The notes: generated by a model from the sequence alone, not told the origin. Shown: positions 28,846 to 38,170, numbered from the stretch's first letter. The stretch: DNA of 64,000 bases from Phycisphaeraceae bacterium (GCA_028282805.1 JANQHD010000010.1:124001-188000), one strand, 5' to 3'. Numbers and translations are program-made.

Positions 28846-28851
28846 TAAGAT
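28846..28851 (+). promoter_or_regulatory. -10 hexamer for leaderless MFS gene
   Basis: TAAGAT, seven bases before ATG 28859. It lies directly after a CCCGCGGG palindrome and within a GCTAAG word like the edge of the dispersed repeats. Confidence 0.5.
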
Positions 28852-28858
28852 GCTCGCC

Positions 28859-30076
28859 ATGAAACTCGGCTGGCTCAAATGGCACTACGTGCTCGTCTAC
28901 GGCACGCTCGGCTCGCTCATGCCCTACCTGCCCGTGTACTGCCGGCAGATGGGCCTCAGCCCCTCGCAGATCGGCCTGGTCAGCGGCGTGTTCGGCGTGG
29001 CCGTGCTGATCAGCCCGCCGCTCTACACCGCCCTGGCCGACCGCTGGGCCAACAACCGCCGGCTCATCGGTTTGTGTTACGCCGTGGCCGCCGTGGCCGT
29101 GGCGGCGCTGGCGGCGCGGGGCACGTTCCCCGCCATCTTCGCCGCGCACCTGCTGTTCTCGCTGGGGTTCACGGCCATGATCCCCATGCTCGACGGCCTG
29201 ACCTTCAGCGTCCTGCACGCCCCGGCCGACGAGGGCGACCCCGCCGGCGCCGTGGCGCAGAAACCGCCCTACCAGTCGATCCGCATCTTCGGCAGCGTCG
29301 GGTGGATGATCCCCGGCTTCCTGCTCGCGGCGCTGGTCGCCTTCCACGTCGCCGACCTGACCGTCAGCTACACCGCCATGGGGTTGTGCGTCGCGTGCTG
29401 CGTGCTGGGGTTGGCCACCGTGTTCGCCCTGCCGCAGCGGCGCGCCACGAAAGAGAAGGCCTCGGCGTTGCCCACGGTCGAGGCGTTGCGCGTGTTCGCC
29501 CGGCCACCGGTCGCCGCGTACATGACGGCGCTGTGCGCCCTGTTCATCGCCTCCAGCATCTACTTCATGTTCTACCCGCTCTACCTCGACCAACTCGGCA
29601 TCGACACGGCGCTGATCGGCCTGATCACCAACCTCGGCGTGCTCGTCGAGCTGCCGTTCATGATCGCCTCGGCGTGGATGATCCGGCGCTTCGGCTTCAA
29701 GGGCGTGATGATCTTCGGCGCGCTGTGCGTGCAAGTGCGGCTGATCCTCATGGCCGCCTGGCCCACGCCGCTCGTCGCCATCGGCACGCAGATCTTCCAC
29801 GGCCCGACGGTGGTGGCGCTGTACCTGCTGCCGCCGATGTTCATCAACGACCAGGCCGACGAACGCTACCGCTCGTCGATCCAGGGCCTCAAGGCGGTGC
29901 TGGTGTTCGGCATCGCGCGCATCGTCGGCTCGGTCTGGGGCGGCCGGCTGGGCGAAACCTCCCTCGGCGCCGCGTTCGCCGCGGCGTCCGTGCTGGCCGG
30001 GGTCGCGGTCCTCGTGCTGCTGTTCGTGTTCCGTGATGCAAAAGCCTCAAGCCCGCCCCACCGCTCGGCAGGTTGA
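28859..30076 (+). CDS. MFS transporter (MFS_1-like)
   Basis: Twelve-helix major facilitator of 405 residues, starting LKWHYVLVYGTLGSLMPYLPVYCRQMGLSPSQIGLVSG. This resembles the nucleoside/phenylpropionate-type MFS_1-like family. An Arg/Asp-rich loop ALADRWANNRRL (about 60-72) matches the MFS motif between helices 2 and 3. A start at 28859 is preferred because TAAGAT ends seven bases before it; an in-frame ATG at 28850 overlaps that hexamer. The substrate is not predictable. It is divergent from the fucosidase, with 54 bases between starts. Confidence 0.86.
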   Translation: MKLGWLKWHYVLVYGTLGSLMPYLPVYCRQMGLSPSQIGLVSGVFGVAVLISPPLYTALADRWANNRRLIGLCYAVAAVAVAALAARGTFPAIFAAHLLFSLGFTAMIPMLDGLTFSVLHAPADEGDPAGAVAQKPPYQSIRIFGSVGWMIPGFLLAALVAFHVADLTVSYTAMGLCVACCVLGLATVFALPQRRATKEKASALPTVEALRVFARPPVAAYMTALCALFIASSIYFMFYPLYLDQLGIDTALIGLITNLGVLVELPFMIASAWMIRRFGFKGVMIFGALCVQVRLILMAAWPTPLVAIGTQIFHGPTVVALYLLPPMFINDQADERYRSSIQGLKAVLVFGIARIVGSVWGGRLGETSLGAAFAAASVLAGVAVLVLLFVFRDAKASSPPHRSAG

Positions 30077-30134
30077 CAACCGACCACCCAACCGATTGAC
30101 TACCCCGTTCCCCAAGCACCCACGGAGCGGAGTC

Positions 30135-31562
30135 ATGACGACCACCACCGACCGAAAGCAAGCCACCGAAGCCCTGCTCGCCGACCACGGCCAGGGCCAC
30201 CTGCTGACCTGGTTCGACCAGCTCGACGACGCCGGCCAGGCCAAGCTGCTCGACCAGGTCGACGCGATCAACTGGGACCGGATCGACGGCCTGATCGACC
30301 AATACGTCAAACAAAAACCGCTGTTCGAGTTGCCCGACGACGTCGAGCCCGCCTCGTATTACCCCAAACAACCCACGACCGAACTGGAAGGCAAGTACGC
30401 CGAAGCCCGCGCGCTCGGCGAACAAATGCTGCGCGACGGCAAGGTCGCCGCGTTCGTCGTCGCCGGCGGCAGCGGCACCCGCCTCGGCTGGCCCGGCCCC
30501 AAGGGCACGTACCCCGGCACGCCGATCCGCGAAAAAACACTGTTCCACGTGTTCGCCGAGTACCTGCTGAAGGTCGGTGAGAAGTACGGCGTCACCCCGC
30601 CGTGGTACGTGATGACCAGCCCCGCCAACGACGCCGACACCCGCGCCGCCTTCGAACAAAACCACTACTTCGGCCTCAGCGCCGACGGCGTGATGTTCTT
30701 CCAGCAGGGCACCATGCCCTCGATCGCCTACGACGGCAGGCTGTTCATGTCCGACAAAGACTCGATGGTGCTCAACGCCGACGGCCACGGCGGGTCGCTC
30801 AAGGCCCTCTACCGCAGCGGCGCGATCGCCGACATGCAGCGCCGCGGCGTCGAACAGATCAGCTACTTCCAGGTCGACAACCCCAACGTCAAGTGCGTCG
30901 ACCCGCTGTTCGTCGGCCTGCACGCAATCGACGGCGCGCAGATGTCCAGCAAGATGCTGCCCAAGGTCGAGCCCAAAGAAAAGCTCGGCAACTTCTGCCT
31001 CATCGACGGCAAGATGACCGTCGTCGAGTACTCCGACCTGCCCGACGAGCTGGCTGAACAACGCCTCGAAGACGGCTCGCTGCGCTTCCTCGCGGGCTCG
31101 ATCGCGATCCACGTGATCGCCGTCGACTTCGTCGAGCAGCTCAACGCCGGCGGCGATTTGAACCTGCCCTTCCACCGCGCCGACAAGAAGGTGCCGCACC
31201 TCGACTTCGAGACCGGCCAACCCGTCGAGCCCGCCGAACCGAACGGCGTGAAGCTGGAGCAGTTCGTGTTCGACGCCCTGCCGTTCGGTGAGCGGTCAAT
31301 CGTGCTGGAGACCGATCGGGTCGAAGAGTTCGCGCCGATCAAGAACGCCGAGGGCGTCGACTCGGCCGTGTCGAGCAAGCGGCTTCAAACCGAGCGCGCC
31401 GCGCGCTGGCTCGAAATGGCCGGCGTGAGCGTGCCCCGCAAGGCCGACGGCTCGGTCGACGCGGTGATCGAGCTTAGCCACCTCACCGCGATCGAGCCCG
31501 ACGACTTGCAGGCCGCCGACCTGCCCGCGTCGATCGCACCCGGCAGCGAGATCGCCCTGTAA
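30135..31562 (+). CDS. UDPGP-family nucleotide-sugar pyrophosphorylase
   Basis: Resembles eukaryotic-type UDP-N-acetylglucosamine pyrophosphorylase (UAP1/UDPGP family), which forms UDP-sugars from UTP and sugar 1-phosphate. The nucleotide loop VVAGGSGTRLGWPGPKG is at about residues 113-129. The family blocks WYVMTSPANDADT, FFQQGTMPSIAYDG, YFQVDNPNVK and NGVKLEQFVFDALPF follow. The product is 475 residues. The ATG at 30135 has a CGGAG site just upstream. The sugar (GlcNAc, glucose or galactose) cannot be assigned from sequence alone. Confidence 0.9.
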   Translation: MTTTTDRKQATEALLADHGQGHLLTWFDQLDDAGQAKLLDQVDAINWDRIDGLIDQYVKQKPLFELPDDVEPASYYPKQPTTELEGKYAEARALGEQMLRDGKVAAFVVAGGSGTRLGWPGPKGTYPGTPIREKTLFHVFAEYLLKVGEKYGVTPPWYVMTSPANDADTRAAFEQNHYFGLSADGVMFFQQGTMPSIAYDGRLFMSDKDSMVLNADGHGGSLKALYRSGAIADMQRRGVEQISYFQVDNPNVKCVDPLFVGLHAIDGAQMSSKMLPKVEPKEKLGNFCLIDGKMTVVEYSDLPDELAEQRLEDGSLRFLAGSIAIHVIAVDFVEQLNAGGDLNLPFHRADKKVPHLDFETGQPVEPAEPNGVKLEQFVFDALPFGERSIVLETDRVEEFAPIKNAEGVDSAVSSKRLQTERAARWLEMAGVSVPRKADGSVDAVIELSHLTAIEPDDLQAADLPASIAPGSEIAL

Positions 31563-31601
31563 ACAACCGGTTTCGTGCTCAGAAACACGGCCGCGCCCCG
31601 A

Positions 31602-31607
31602 TAGAAT
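31602..31607 (+). promoter_or_regulatory. -10 hexamer for leaderless gene at 31614
   Basis: TAGAAT then six bases then GTG 31614. Confidence 0.5.
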
Positions 31608-31613
31608 GGTGCG

Positions 31614-32090
31614 GTGAAACGTTCGCGCACCGTGATCGCCGCCGTGCTTGCGCTGTTGCTGGTTGCGCTGTCGCTGCTAACCGTTCGCCTGTTCCACGCC
31701 AGGCAACACAGCGAGGTGTTCCCCGAACGCCTCACGATCCGCAACGCGGCGGAGGCCGCGCGCTTGCGCGACGAGCTGGTCGGCAGGCACCAGCTCGAGG
31801 CGCTGCGCACGCTGCCGTGGGTCGACCAGCGAACGCAGGTGACCCACACTTTTTCCGTCGACAACCTCAAAGCACGGCTCGATCATTGCCGCGGCGTGCC
31901 GACGCTCACGGAGAAACTTGACGCGCTGTTCGGCGATTGGCGACGGCGCACGGCGTACACCCCGTACGCGACGTTCGACCCGGCGAGCGTGTGGCGCGTG
32001 CCGTGCGAGCCGATCGCCGGCGAACTGGTGATCCATTTTGAACACCACAACGTCGCGTCGCTCGAGTTCATGCCCGCCAATCAGAAATGA
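31614..32090 (+). CDS. Hypothetical small exported or membrane-anchored protein
   Basis: Unrecognised, 158 residues. One N-terminal hydrophobic helix (VIAAVLALLLVALSLLTVRLF) would anchor it or act as a signal. The rest is charged and includes EVFPERLTIRNAAEAARLRDEL. It starts with GTG six bases after TAGAAT, fitting the leaderless pattern. Its 3' end overlaps the convergent glycerate kinase gene by 23 bases. Confidence 0.6.
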   Translation: MKRSRTVIAAVLALLLVALSLLTVRLFHARQHSEVFPERLTIRNAAEAARLRDELVGRHQLEALRTLPWVDQRTQVTHTFSVDNLKARLDHCRGVPTLTEKLDALFGDWRRRTAYTPYATFDPASVWRVPCEPIAGELVIHFEHHNVASLEFMPANQK

Positions 32091-33174
32091 CCGCCGCGGC
32101 GCGCTGGACGAGCAGCGCCTCGGCGTCGGCGAGCGCTTGTTCGAGCGTGACGCCGGCGCCGACGAGCGTTTCGTAGCGGCTCAAGCCGTGCTGCAGGCAG
32201 CGCTCGGCCCCGTCGCCGGCGCAACCGGCGATGGCGATGGTGGGCACGCCGAACTGAGCGGCGCGTTGGGCGACGCCGATGGTGGCTTTGCCGTTCAGCG
32301 ATTGGGCGTCGAGCCGGCCCTCGCCGGTGATGACCAGGTCGGCTTGTTGCACGCGCTGGTCGAAACCCACCGCGTCGAGCACGAGTTCGACGCCCCGCCG
32401 CATGGTGGCGCCGGCGAACACGACCATGCCAAAACCCAGCCCGCCGGCGGCGCCGAAGCCGGCTTGCATCGGGTCGACGCCGAGCAGCTGCGCCAGGTGG
32501 GCGAGGCCGGCGTCGAGCTGCGCGACCTGTGCGGGGGTGGCGCCTTTTTGCGGTGCGTAGACGTGCGCCGCGCCGTCGGGGCCGACCAGCGGGTTGGTCA
32601 CGTCGCAGGCGACCACGAGTTCGGTTTTATTGAAGCGCGGGTCGCGCGTGCCCAGATCGATCGCGGTGACCTGCATCAAATCGCCGCCGGTCAGCGGCCG
32701 CGCTAAGCCGCAAGCGGCGTTTGCGCCGAGCGCCTGGGCCATGCCGAGCCCGCCGTCGCAGGTGGCGCTGCCGCCGAGGCCGACGATGACCCGGCGGCAG
32801 CCCGCGTCGAGGGCGCGGCGGATCAACTCGCCGACGCCGAACGTGGTCGTGGCGGTCGGGTCGCGGCGGTCGTGCGGCACGAGGTGCATGCCCGCGGCGG
32901 CGGCCATCTCGATCACGGCGGTGGCGCCGTCGCCGAGCGTGCCCCATTGTGCGTCAACCGGTTCACCCAAAGGCCCGGTGACCCGATGGGTGTGGAAGGC
33001 CCCGCCGGTCGCGGCGACGAGGGCGTCGACCGTGCCTTCGCCGCCGTCGGCGATGGGGCAGGGGTCGGCGGTGGCGTTTGGGCAAGCCGATCGGACGCCC
33101 CGGGCGATGGCCTCGGCGGCCCGGCGGGCGGAAAGCGACTGCTTGAAACTGTCCGGCGCGATCAGCACGTGCAT
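32068..33174 (-). CDS. Glycerate kinase (GarK/GlxK family)
   Basis: Phosphorylates D-glycerate, feeding glyoxylate or sugar-acid breakdown into glycolysis. Family blocks: MHVLIAPDSFKQSLSARRAAEAI at the start, CPIADGGEGTVDAL, VIVGLGGSATCDGGLGMAQALGA, PLVGPDGAAHVYAPQKGA and LVITGEGRLDAQSLNGKA. The product is 368 residues. The stretch AACGLARPL in the middle is encoded by a family C repeat, the same peptide as in MqnC. The start at 33174 is fixed by the conserved N-terminus; upstream in-frame codons are intergenic. Confidence 0.94.
   Translation of the reverse strand: MHVLIAPDSFKQSLSARRAAEAIARGVRSACPNATADPCPIADGGEGTVDALVAATGGAFHTHRVTGPLGEPVDAQWGTLGDGATAVIEMAAAAGMHLVPHDRRDPTATTTFGVGELIRRALDAGCRRVIVGLGGSATCDGGLGMAQALGANAACGLARPLTGGDLMQVTAIDLGTRDPRFNKTELVVACDVTNPLVGPDGAAHVYAPQKGATPAQVAQLDAGLAHLAQLLGVDPMQAGFGAAGGLGFGMVVFAGATMRRGVELVLDAVGFDQRVQQADLVITGEGRLDAQSLNGKATIGVAQRAAQFGVPTIAIAGCAGDGAERCLQHGLSRYETLVGAGVTLEQALADAEALLVQRAAAVISDWRA
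32700..32723. repeat. Family C repeat inside glycerate kinase gene
   Basis: GCGCTAAGCCGCAAGCGGC core, read on the minus strand as AACGLA in the same frame as the mqnC copy. Confidence 0.8.
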
Positions 33175-33344
33175 GAAAAGGCCCTGCGCAAGCGTTGCAG
33201 TGTCGAACCCCTGACCCGGGGTGGGGCGTCTAAATACTTGGGGCGTCGGGGGTAAGCCCCCTCCGCCTTGCCCGCCCCTGTAGGGCCAATTATAGTGAAC
33301 CCGGCGTGAACGCACGCCCCGGCCGAACGATCTGGAGGCGATCC

Positions 33345-34619
33345 ATGAAGTTGCAACCCTGCTGGCGAAGCCTGGCCTTGGTGTCCGTGGCGATCGTGCT
33401 GCTCGCCGTGTCGGCGGCGTCGGCCAAGACGGCCATCGTCTACACCAACGACCGCGAAACCCCCTACCGCGGCGAGTTCGTCAACGAGACCGCCGACCGG
33501 TTCATCATCCGCTCCAAGAGCGGCATCAACATCCCCATCCCCAAAAACAAGATCCGCAAGATCGAGTGGGAGCTGACGCTCACCGAGCAGTACGAGCAGA
33601 AGCGCAAGGCCATCGCCGACGACGACGGGGCCGGCCGCTACAAGCTGGCGCGCTGGGCCTACGACCAGAACACCGCCGAGGGCGACGCGCTGGCCAAGCG
33701 TGAGCTCGAGAGCCTGATGCTGACCCAGCCGGACCACAAGCCGGCGAAGACCCTGCACGGCCTGGTCGTGGCGCGGGTGGAAAAACGCAAGGCCGACCAG
33801 CTCAACGCCCAGGACAACGACCACAACAGGCCCAAGCCGGACCCGCCGGCCAACGGCGACAAGCCCGACAAGCCCAAGGCGCCCGCGACGCTCGACCGCG
33901 AGCAGTGCAACACGCTGAAGGTGTACGTGCTGGAGGTGGACTCGAGGCCGCCGCCGCGCCTGTCGATCGCGCCGAAGGTGTTGGAGGAGTTTTACGAGCA
34001 GTACCGCGCGAACCCGGCGCTGTCGGAGTACGGGGGCCGGGCCGGCAAGAACCGGTTCAAGAACCTCAAGGCCCACGAGCAGCTGATGTTGATGTTCGAC
34101 GCCAAGGCGCGCGACTACTACGGCAAGGTGATCGTGCGCAACGAGCCGGCGCCGCTGCGCGAGTACCGCACGAAGTGGCAGCGGGTGCTGGTGCTCAGCA
34201 ACCTCCGCCACTTCCCCGAGCAGACCAAGGGCGTCTACCTGCTGACCGACAAGGCCAAGGCCACCACCGAGGCCTACGCGTACACCAACCTGTTGATGCT
34301 GCACCGCGCGACGCACGACGGGCAGAAGTTCATCGACCCCGAGCAGCCGCGTCAGTCGCTGCTGTTGCAGTGGGCGCTGCCGCGCGACGACGCGGACTTC
34401 CCCGCGCCCGAGGCGGCGCGCTGGCGGCCGATCTTCCGCGGCAAGGACGACCCGCGGGTCGGCGAGTTCGTGGCGTGGGTCGAGTCGTTCTACGCGTTCG
34501 GCACGTCGTTCCCGATCGAGTTTGCGCCACCGAAGCCCGAGGACGCAACCGAGGCCGAGCCGCAAGCCGAGGGCGAGCAGCCCAAGACGCCCGCCCAGAC
34601 CCCCCAGCCCGCCGGTTGA
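33345..34619 (+). CDS. Hypothetical secreted protein
   Basis: A 424-residue exported protein of unknown family. The signal peptide (about 1-26, ending AASAK) is followed by a beta-rich domain (IVYTNDRETPYRGEFVNETADRFII) that resembles small RNA-binding or SH3-like barrels seen in planctomycete exported proteins. Then come a charged helical region, a Lys/Pro/Asp-rich linker near residue 165, and a globular C-terminal part (VYVLEVDSRPPPRLSIAPKVLEEFYEQY) with a Pro/Glu-rich tail. GGAGG six bases before the ATG sets the start. A TATAGT hexamer near 33290 could be its promoter. Confidence 0.72.
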   Translation: MKLQPCWRSLALVSVAIVLLAVSAASAKTAIVYTNDRETPYRGEFVNETADRFIIRSKSGINIPIPKNKIRKIEWELTLTEQYEQKRKAIADDDGAGRYKLARWAYDQNTAEGDALAKRELESLMLTQPDHKPAKTLHGLVVARVEKRKADQLNAQDNDHNRPKPDPPANGDKPDKPKAPATLDREQCNTLKVYVLEVDSRPPPRLSIAPKVLEEFYEQYRANPALSEYGGRAGKNRFKNLKAHEQLMLMFDAKARDYYGKVIVRNEPAPLREYRTKWQRVLVLSNLRHFPEQTKGVYLLTDKAKATTEAYAYTNLLMLHRATHDGQKFIDPEQPRQSLLLQWALPRDDADFPAPEAARWRPIFRGKDDPRVGEFVAWVESFYAFGTSFPIEFAPPKPEDATEAEPQAEGEQPKTPAQTPQPAG

Positions 34620-34695
34620 CCCGCCCGGCCGCCGGTGTGCGGCCGCCAGCGCCCCCCGCTATACTCGTGACGCGACGCACCACGGGAAAGGCAGG

Positions 34696-36180
34696 ATGTA
34701 CCCAGTGAAACGCTTATTGATGATGCTGGCCCTGTTGGCCCTCGCCGCCTGCAGCCCCGACGAGAACGCCCAAGCGCAAAAAGAGGCGGCCGACGCCTTC
34801 AACGACGCGATGACCCACGTCCGCAACGCCAGCGCCGGCTACCCCGCCGGCCAAGGCCAGGCGCCCGACGTGGACTACGAGGCGTTCCGCATCAAGGAGC
34901 TGACGGAGGCGGCGAAGAAGCTCGAAAAGATCAAGAACAAGGGCTCGAACGCGCAGAAGTCCAACGCCTCGATGACGCTGTCGTTCGTGCTCAGCGAGCT
35001 GGGCGCCGACGCCACGACGCGCGCCGCGTCCGCCTGGGCCCGGCACCAGCAGGCCTGCGACGAGGTCCGCGCCACCCTCGCCCGCTCGGGGCTCGCCGGC
35101 GAGCTGGCCCAGACCTACGGCAGCATCGACACCTCCGCCAACAGCGAGCAGCTGGCGGAGATGAAACAGACCACCTCGCGCCAGCGCAACGATCTGCTCG
35201 GCAAGGTGAGCCAAATCGAATTGAAGCTGCGCGACCTGCAACGGCAAAAAGACAAGCTCGACGCCAAGCGCAAGGAACTGACCCTCGAGAGCAACGACTA
35301 CCGCAACCGCAGCTACGAAGCCAAGGGCGAGCTGCGGTACGAGCTGTACCTCAAGTCGGCGAACCTCAGCCTCGAAGCCGACAACCTCGGGGCGCAGGCC
35401 GAACGGCTCGGCCAGGACATCGCCCAGCTCCAGAGCGACCGGCGCGACCACCAGCACCAGCTGCGGTGGCTGGACGAACGGCTGGCGGGCATCCAGCGCG
35501 CGATGGCCAGCGTCACCGGGCACAGCAAGTCGTACCAGGACCACGCCGCGCGCTCGAGCGACGAGGCCGAGGCTTTGGCCGGGCAGCTGATCGAGCAGCT
35601 CGGCAAGCTCAACGAAGACCACAAGAACCGTGTCCGCGCCGCGTACGCGGAGGCGACGGGCTACACCCGCCGCGCCGGCGAGGCGGCGAAGGCCGGGGCG
35701 AGCCGCGCGCCCAGGCTGGCCAAGCGTTCGGCCCGCGCCACCCACGCCCTGCGCGCCATGGCCAACGCCCGGCTGCACGAAGAGGCGGCCCGGGCCGACG
35801 CGGGGTTCGCGTACGTCGTCGAGCTGATCTCCGACGCGGCCGACGAGTCGCTGCCCGCGCAGACCGCCGCGACCATCCGCGAGATGCACGCGGCGCTGGG
35901 CGAGCAGGCCAAGGCCTCCAACGACGCGGCGGTCGAGGCCTACGAGCAGGCCGCCGCCCCCATCGACCACGCCGCCGAGAACGCCCGCGACGAGCAGAAG
36001 ACCGAGGCGCTGGTCCGGCAGGTCGACCTGTACACCACGCTGGCGGACCTGTCGGGCGAGCTGGCCTACCGGGAAAAACTCGACGAGGCCAAGGCGAACC
36101 TGCAAGCGTGGCAAGACGAGCAGGCGCAACAAGCCGCCGAAGAGGCCGCGCTCGAAGCCGAGGAAGCGCCCGCCGAGTGA
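34696..36180 (+). CDS. Coiled-coil lipoprotein
   Basis: A 494-residue protein with a lipoprotein signal (RLLMMLALLALAAC, lipobox LAAC near residue 18), so it should be anchored to a membrane facing the periplasm. Most of the rest is predicted coiled coil: long heptad-like helices in QIELKLRDLQRQKDKLDAKRKELT, AERLGQDIAQLQSDRRDHQHQL and the Ala/Glu-rich C-terminus. No catalytic motif is visible. The start is ATG 34696 or the in-frame GTG 34705. A terminator follows. It probably shares a promoter (TATACT near 34661) with no other gene. Confidence 0.75.
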   Translation: MYPVKRLLMMLALLALAACSPDENAQAQKEAADAFNDAMTHVRNASAGYPAGQGQAPDVDYEAFRIKELTEAAKKLEKIKNKGSNAQKSNASMTLSFVLSELGADATTRAASAWARHQQACDEVRATLARSGLAGELAQTYGSIDTSANSEQLAEMKQTTSRQRNDLLGKVSQIELKLRDLQRQKDKLDAKRKELTLESNDYRNRSYEAKGELRYELYLKSANLSLEADNLGAQAERLGQDIAQLQSDRRDHQHQLRWLDERLAGIQRAMASVTGHSKSYQDHAARSSDEAEALAGQLIEQLGKLNEDHKNRVRAAYAEATGYTRRAGEAAKAGASRAPRLAKRSARATHALRAMANARLHEEAARADAGFAYVVELISDAADESLPAQTAATIREMHAALGEQAKASNDAAVEAYEQAAAPIDHAAENARDEQKTEALVRQVDLYTTLADLSGELAYREKLDEAKANLQAWQDEQAQQAAEEAALEAEEAPAE

Positions 36181-36205
36181 CCCCGTCTCTGGCAAAACCC
36201 ACCAC

Positions 36206-36236
36206 GCCCCGTCGACGCCGGCGGGGCTTGTTTTTT
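36206..36236 (+). terminator. Terminator after coiled-coil lipoprotein gene
   Basis: GCCCCG paired with CGGGGC across a ten-base loop, followed by TTGTTTTTT. Confidence 0.7.
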
Positions 36237-36257
36237 CAGGGCCCCGCGCGCGTGAGC

Positions 36258-36263
36258 TAGAAT
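36258..36263 (+). promoter_or_regulatory. -10 hexamer for leaderless queC
   Basis: TAGAAT, six bases before ATG 36270. An earlier ATG at 36264 directly touches the hexamer. Confidence 0.55.
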
Positions 36264-36269
36264 ATGGCC

Positions 36270-36977
36270 ATGACCGACGAACCCCGCCAACCCGCCGTCG
36301 TGCTGCTGTCCGGCGGCCTGGACAGCGCCACCGCCGCCGCCATCGCCAGGGCCGAGGGCTTCGACCTGCACGCCCTGTCGTTCGACTACGGCCAACGCCA
36401 CCGCGTCGAGCTCGACGCCGCCAAAGCCATCGCCGAGCACCTCGGCGTGGTCGAGCACCGCTGGGCGCAGATCGACCTGCGCACGTTCGGCCGCTCGGCG
36501 CTGACCGACCAGATCGCCGTGCCCAAGGACCGCGACGAGGCCGACATGACCCGCGGCATCCCCGTGACCTACGTGCCGGCGCGCAACACGATCTTCCTCA
36601 GCTACGCCCTGGCCTACGCCGAGGTGCTCGGGGCGAGCGACATCGTCATCGGGGTCAACGCCGTCGACTACTCCGGCTACCCCGACTGCCGGGGCGAGTA
36701 CATCGAAGCGTTCGAGCGCATGGCGAACCTCGCGACCAAGGCCGGCGTCGAGGGCCGCCGCATGACCATCCACACGCCGCTGATCGACCTGCCGAAGGTG
36801 GACATCATCCGCCGGGGCTTAGAACTCGGCGTCGATTACGCCTTGACCCACTCGTGCTACGACCCCGACGAAGCGGGCAGGCCGTGCGGGCGCTGCGACT
36901 CGTGTTTGCTGCGCACCCACGCGTTCGAACAACTGGGCATGACCGACCCCGCACTCACGGCGTGGTCACTGAAGTGA
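36270..36977 (+). CDS. queC: 7-cyano-7-deazaguanine synthase
   Basis: ATP-dependent conversion of 7-carboxy-7-deazaguanine to preQ0 in queuosine synthesis. The PP-loop [11 protein letters not shown] is at residues 14-24 and the zinc site [10 protein letters not shown] near residue 212. The product is 235 residues. The start at 36270 is preferred over ATG 36264 because the -10 hexamer would overlap the latter. A family D palindrome covers the final codons (AWSLK) and the stop, so the natural tail may have been altered. It is followed by queE 17 bases later. Confidence 0.95.
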   Translation: MTDEPRQPAVVLLSGGLDSATAAAIARAEGFDLHALSFDYGQRHRVELDAAKAIAEHLGVVEHRWAQIDLRTFGRSALTDQIAVPKDRDEADMTRGIPVTYVPARNTIFLSYALAYAEVLGASDIVIGVNAVDYSGYPDCRGEYIEAFERMANLATKAGVEGRRMTIHTPLIDLPKVDIIRRGLELGVDYALTHSCYDPDEAGRPCGRCDSCLLRTHAFEQLGMTDPALTAWSLK

Positions 36978-36984
36978 CCACGCC
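36959..36984. repeat. Family D palindrome at the queC end
   Basis: GGCGTGGTCACT paired with AGTGACCACGCC, identical to the copy at 7129 apart from one central base. It includes the queC stop. Confidence 0.85.
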
Positions 36985-36994
36985 AAACGAACCC

Positions 36995-37687
36995 ATGAAC
37001 ACACCCACCTTGATGATCAACGAGCTGTTCCACTCGATCCAGGGCGAGAGCACCTGGGCGGGGCTGCCGTGCGTGTTCGTCCGGCTCACCGGCTGCCACC
37101 TGCGCTGCGGCTACTGCGACACCGAGTACGCCTTCCACGAAGGCGAGCGCACGACGCTCGACCAGATCGTCGCACAGATCGAAACACTCGGCCCGCGCAC
37201 CCGGCTCGTCGAAATCACCGGCGGCGAACCGCTGCTGCAACCGAACGTGCACCCGCTGATGGCCCGGTTGGCCGACGCCGGCTACACCGTGCTGATCGAG
37301 ACCAGCGGCGCGTGCGACATCGCGGCGTGCGACCCGCGCGTGATCCGCATCATGGACCTGAAAACCCCCGGCTCGGGCGAGGTCGAAAAAAACAACTGGG
37401 CCAACCTCGACAAACTGAACGCGCGCGACGAGGTCAAGTTCGTGCTCACCAGCCGGGCCGACTACGAGTGGGCCCGCGACGTGATCCAAAAGCACGACCT
37501 GCCCGCACAAGTGAACGCCGTGCTGCTCAGCGCCGCGCACGCGACGCCCGCGACCGACGAACTGCCGGGCTCCGGCGGCTTGCCGCTCAGCGACCTGGCC
37601 GGGTGGGTGCTCGAAGACGCCCTGCCCGTCCGCCTGCAAACGCAGCTGCACAAGCTCATCTGGCACCCGAGCGCGCGGGGGGTGTAG
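36995..37687 (+). CDS. queE: 7-carboxy-7-deazaguanine synthase
   Basis: Radical SAM enzyme that turns carboxytetrahydropterin into 7-carboxy-7-deazaguanine. The cluster-binding CxxxCxxC is C34, C38, C41 (GCHLRCGYCDTEYAF), preceded by FHSIQGESTWAG. The SAM-binding EITGGEPLLQ is near residue 80. The product is 230 residues. ATG 36995 begins just before the conserved NELFHSIQGE; ATG 37013 is a shorter alternative. It is second in the queC-E-D-G cluster. Confidence 0.95.
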   Translation: MNTPTLMINELFHSIQGESTWAGLPCVFVRLTGCHLRCGYCDTEYAFHEGERTTLDQIVAQIETLGPRTRLVEITGGEPLLQPNVHPLMARLADAGYTVLIETSGACDIAACDPRVIRIMDLKTPGSGEVEKNNWANLDKLNARDEVKFVLTSRADYEWARDVIQKHDLPAQVNAVLLSAAHATPATDELPGSGGLPLSDLAGWVLEDALPVRLQTQLHKLIWHPSARGV

Positions 37688-37693
37688 GGATGT

Positions 37694-37762
37694 TCGATCG
37701 GCGATGTGCGATGTGCGATCTGATATGATTGGCAGATTGCAGATCGGAGATCGAAGATCGCA
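37694..37762. repeat. Heptamer tandem arrays between queE and queD
   Basis: GCGATGT units followed by GCAGATT/GCAGATC/GGAGATC-type units, ending four bases before the queD ATG. Confidence 0.75.
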
Positions 37763-37765
37763 CCT

Positions 37766-38128
37766 ATGAAGGTTCGCCTCACCAAATCGTTCAGCTTCGA
37801 AGCTGCGCACTGGCTGCCGACGTTCCCCGAGGGCCACAAGTGCCGGCGGATGCACGGCCACTCGTTCCACGTCGACGTCATCGTCGCCGGCGAGGTCGAC
37901 GAAGCCGCGGGCTTCCTCATCGACTACGGCGACATCAAGCAAGCCATCGCCCCGGTCGAAAAACAGCTCGACCACTACGTGCTCAACGAGATCGAGGGCC
38001 TGGAGAACCCCACCGCCGAGGTGCTGGCGCGGTGGATCTGGCAACGGCTCCAGCCCACCCTGCCCCTGCTCGACGAGGTCGTCGTGCACGAAACCTGCAC
38101 CACCGCCTGCCACTACCGCGGCGATTGA
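37766..38128 (+). CDS. queD: 6-carboxy-5,6,7,8-tetrahydropterin synthase
   Basis: Forms carboxytetrahydropterin from dihydroneopterin triphosphate, the first committed queuosine step. It belongs to the 6-pyruvoyltetrahydropterin synthase family. Zinc ligands are H15, H30 and H32, and the catalytic C26 is in CRRMHGHSF. DYGDIK and VHETCTTACHY complete the pattern. The product is 120 residues, as expected. It is flanked on both sides by tandem arrays but lies in line with queE and queG. Confidence 0.95.
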   Translation: MKVRLTKSFSFEAAHWLPTFPEGHKCRRMHGHSFHVDVIVAGEVDEAAGFLIDYGDIKQAIAPVEKQLDHYVLNEIEGLENPTAEVLARWIWQRLQPTLPLLDEVVVHETCTTACHYRGD

Positions 38129-38131
38129 TTC

Positions 38132-38166
38132 GAATCCGGAATGCGGAATGCGGAATCCGGAATCAC
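38132..38166. repeat. Heptamer tandem array (GGAATSC) after queD
   Basis: Five units of GAATCCG/GAATGCG. The same array, again next to a family A palindrome, occurs at 48005-48037. Confidence 0.85.
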
Positions 38167-38170
38167 CCCT

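Noticed and set aside
32068-32090. Overlap of 31614 gene and glycerate kinase as a sign of a false gene
   Set aside because: Both frames have good support (leaderless promoter and hydrophobic anchor; conserved kinase), and short convergent overlaps also occur at 15619.
36180-36270. preQ1 riboswitch before queC
   Set aside because: The gap is short, holds a terminator for the upstream gene, and queC appears leaderless, leaving no room for an aptamer.
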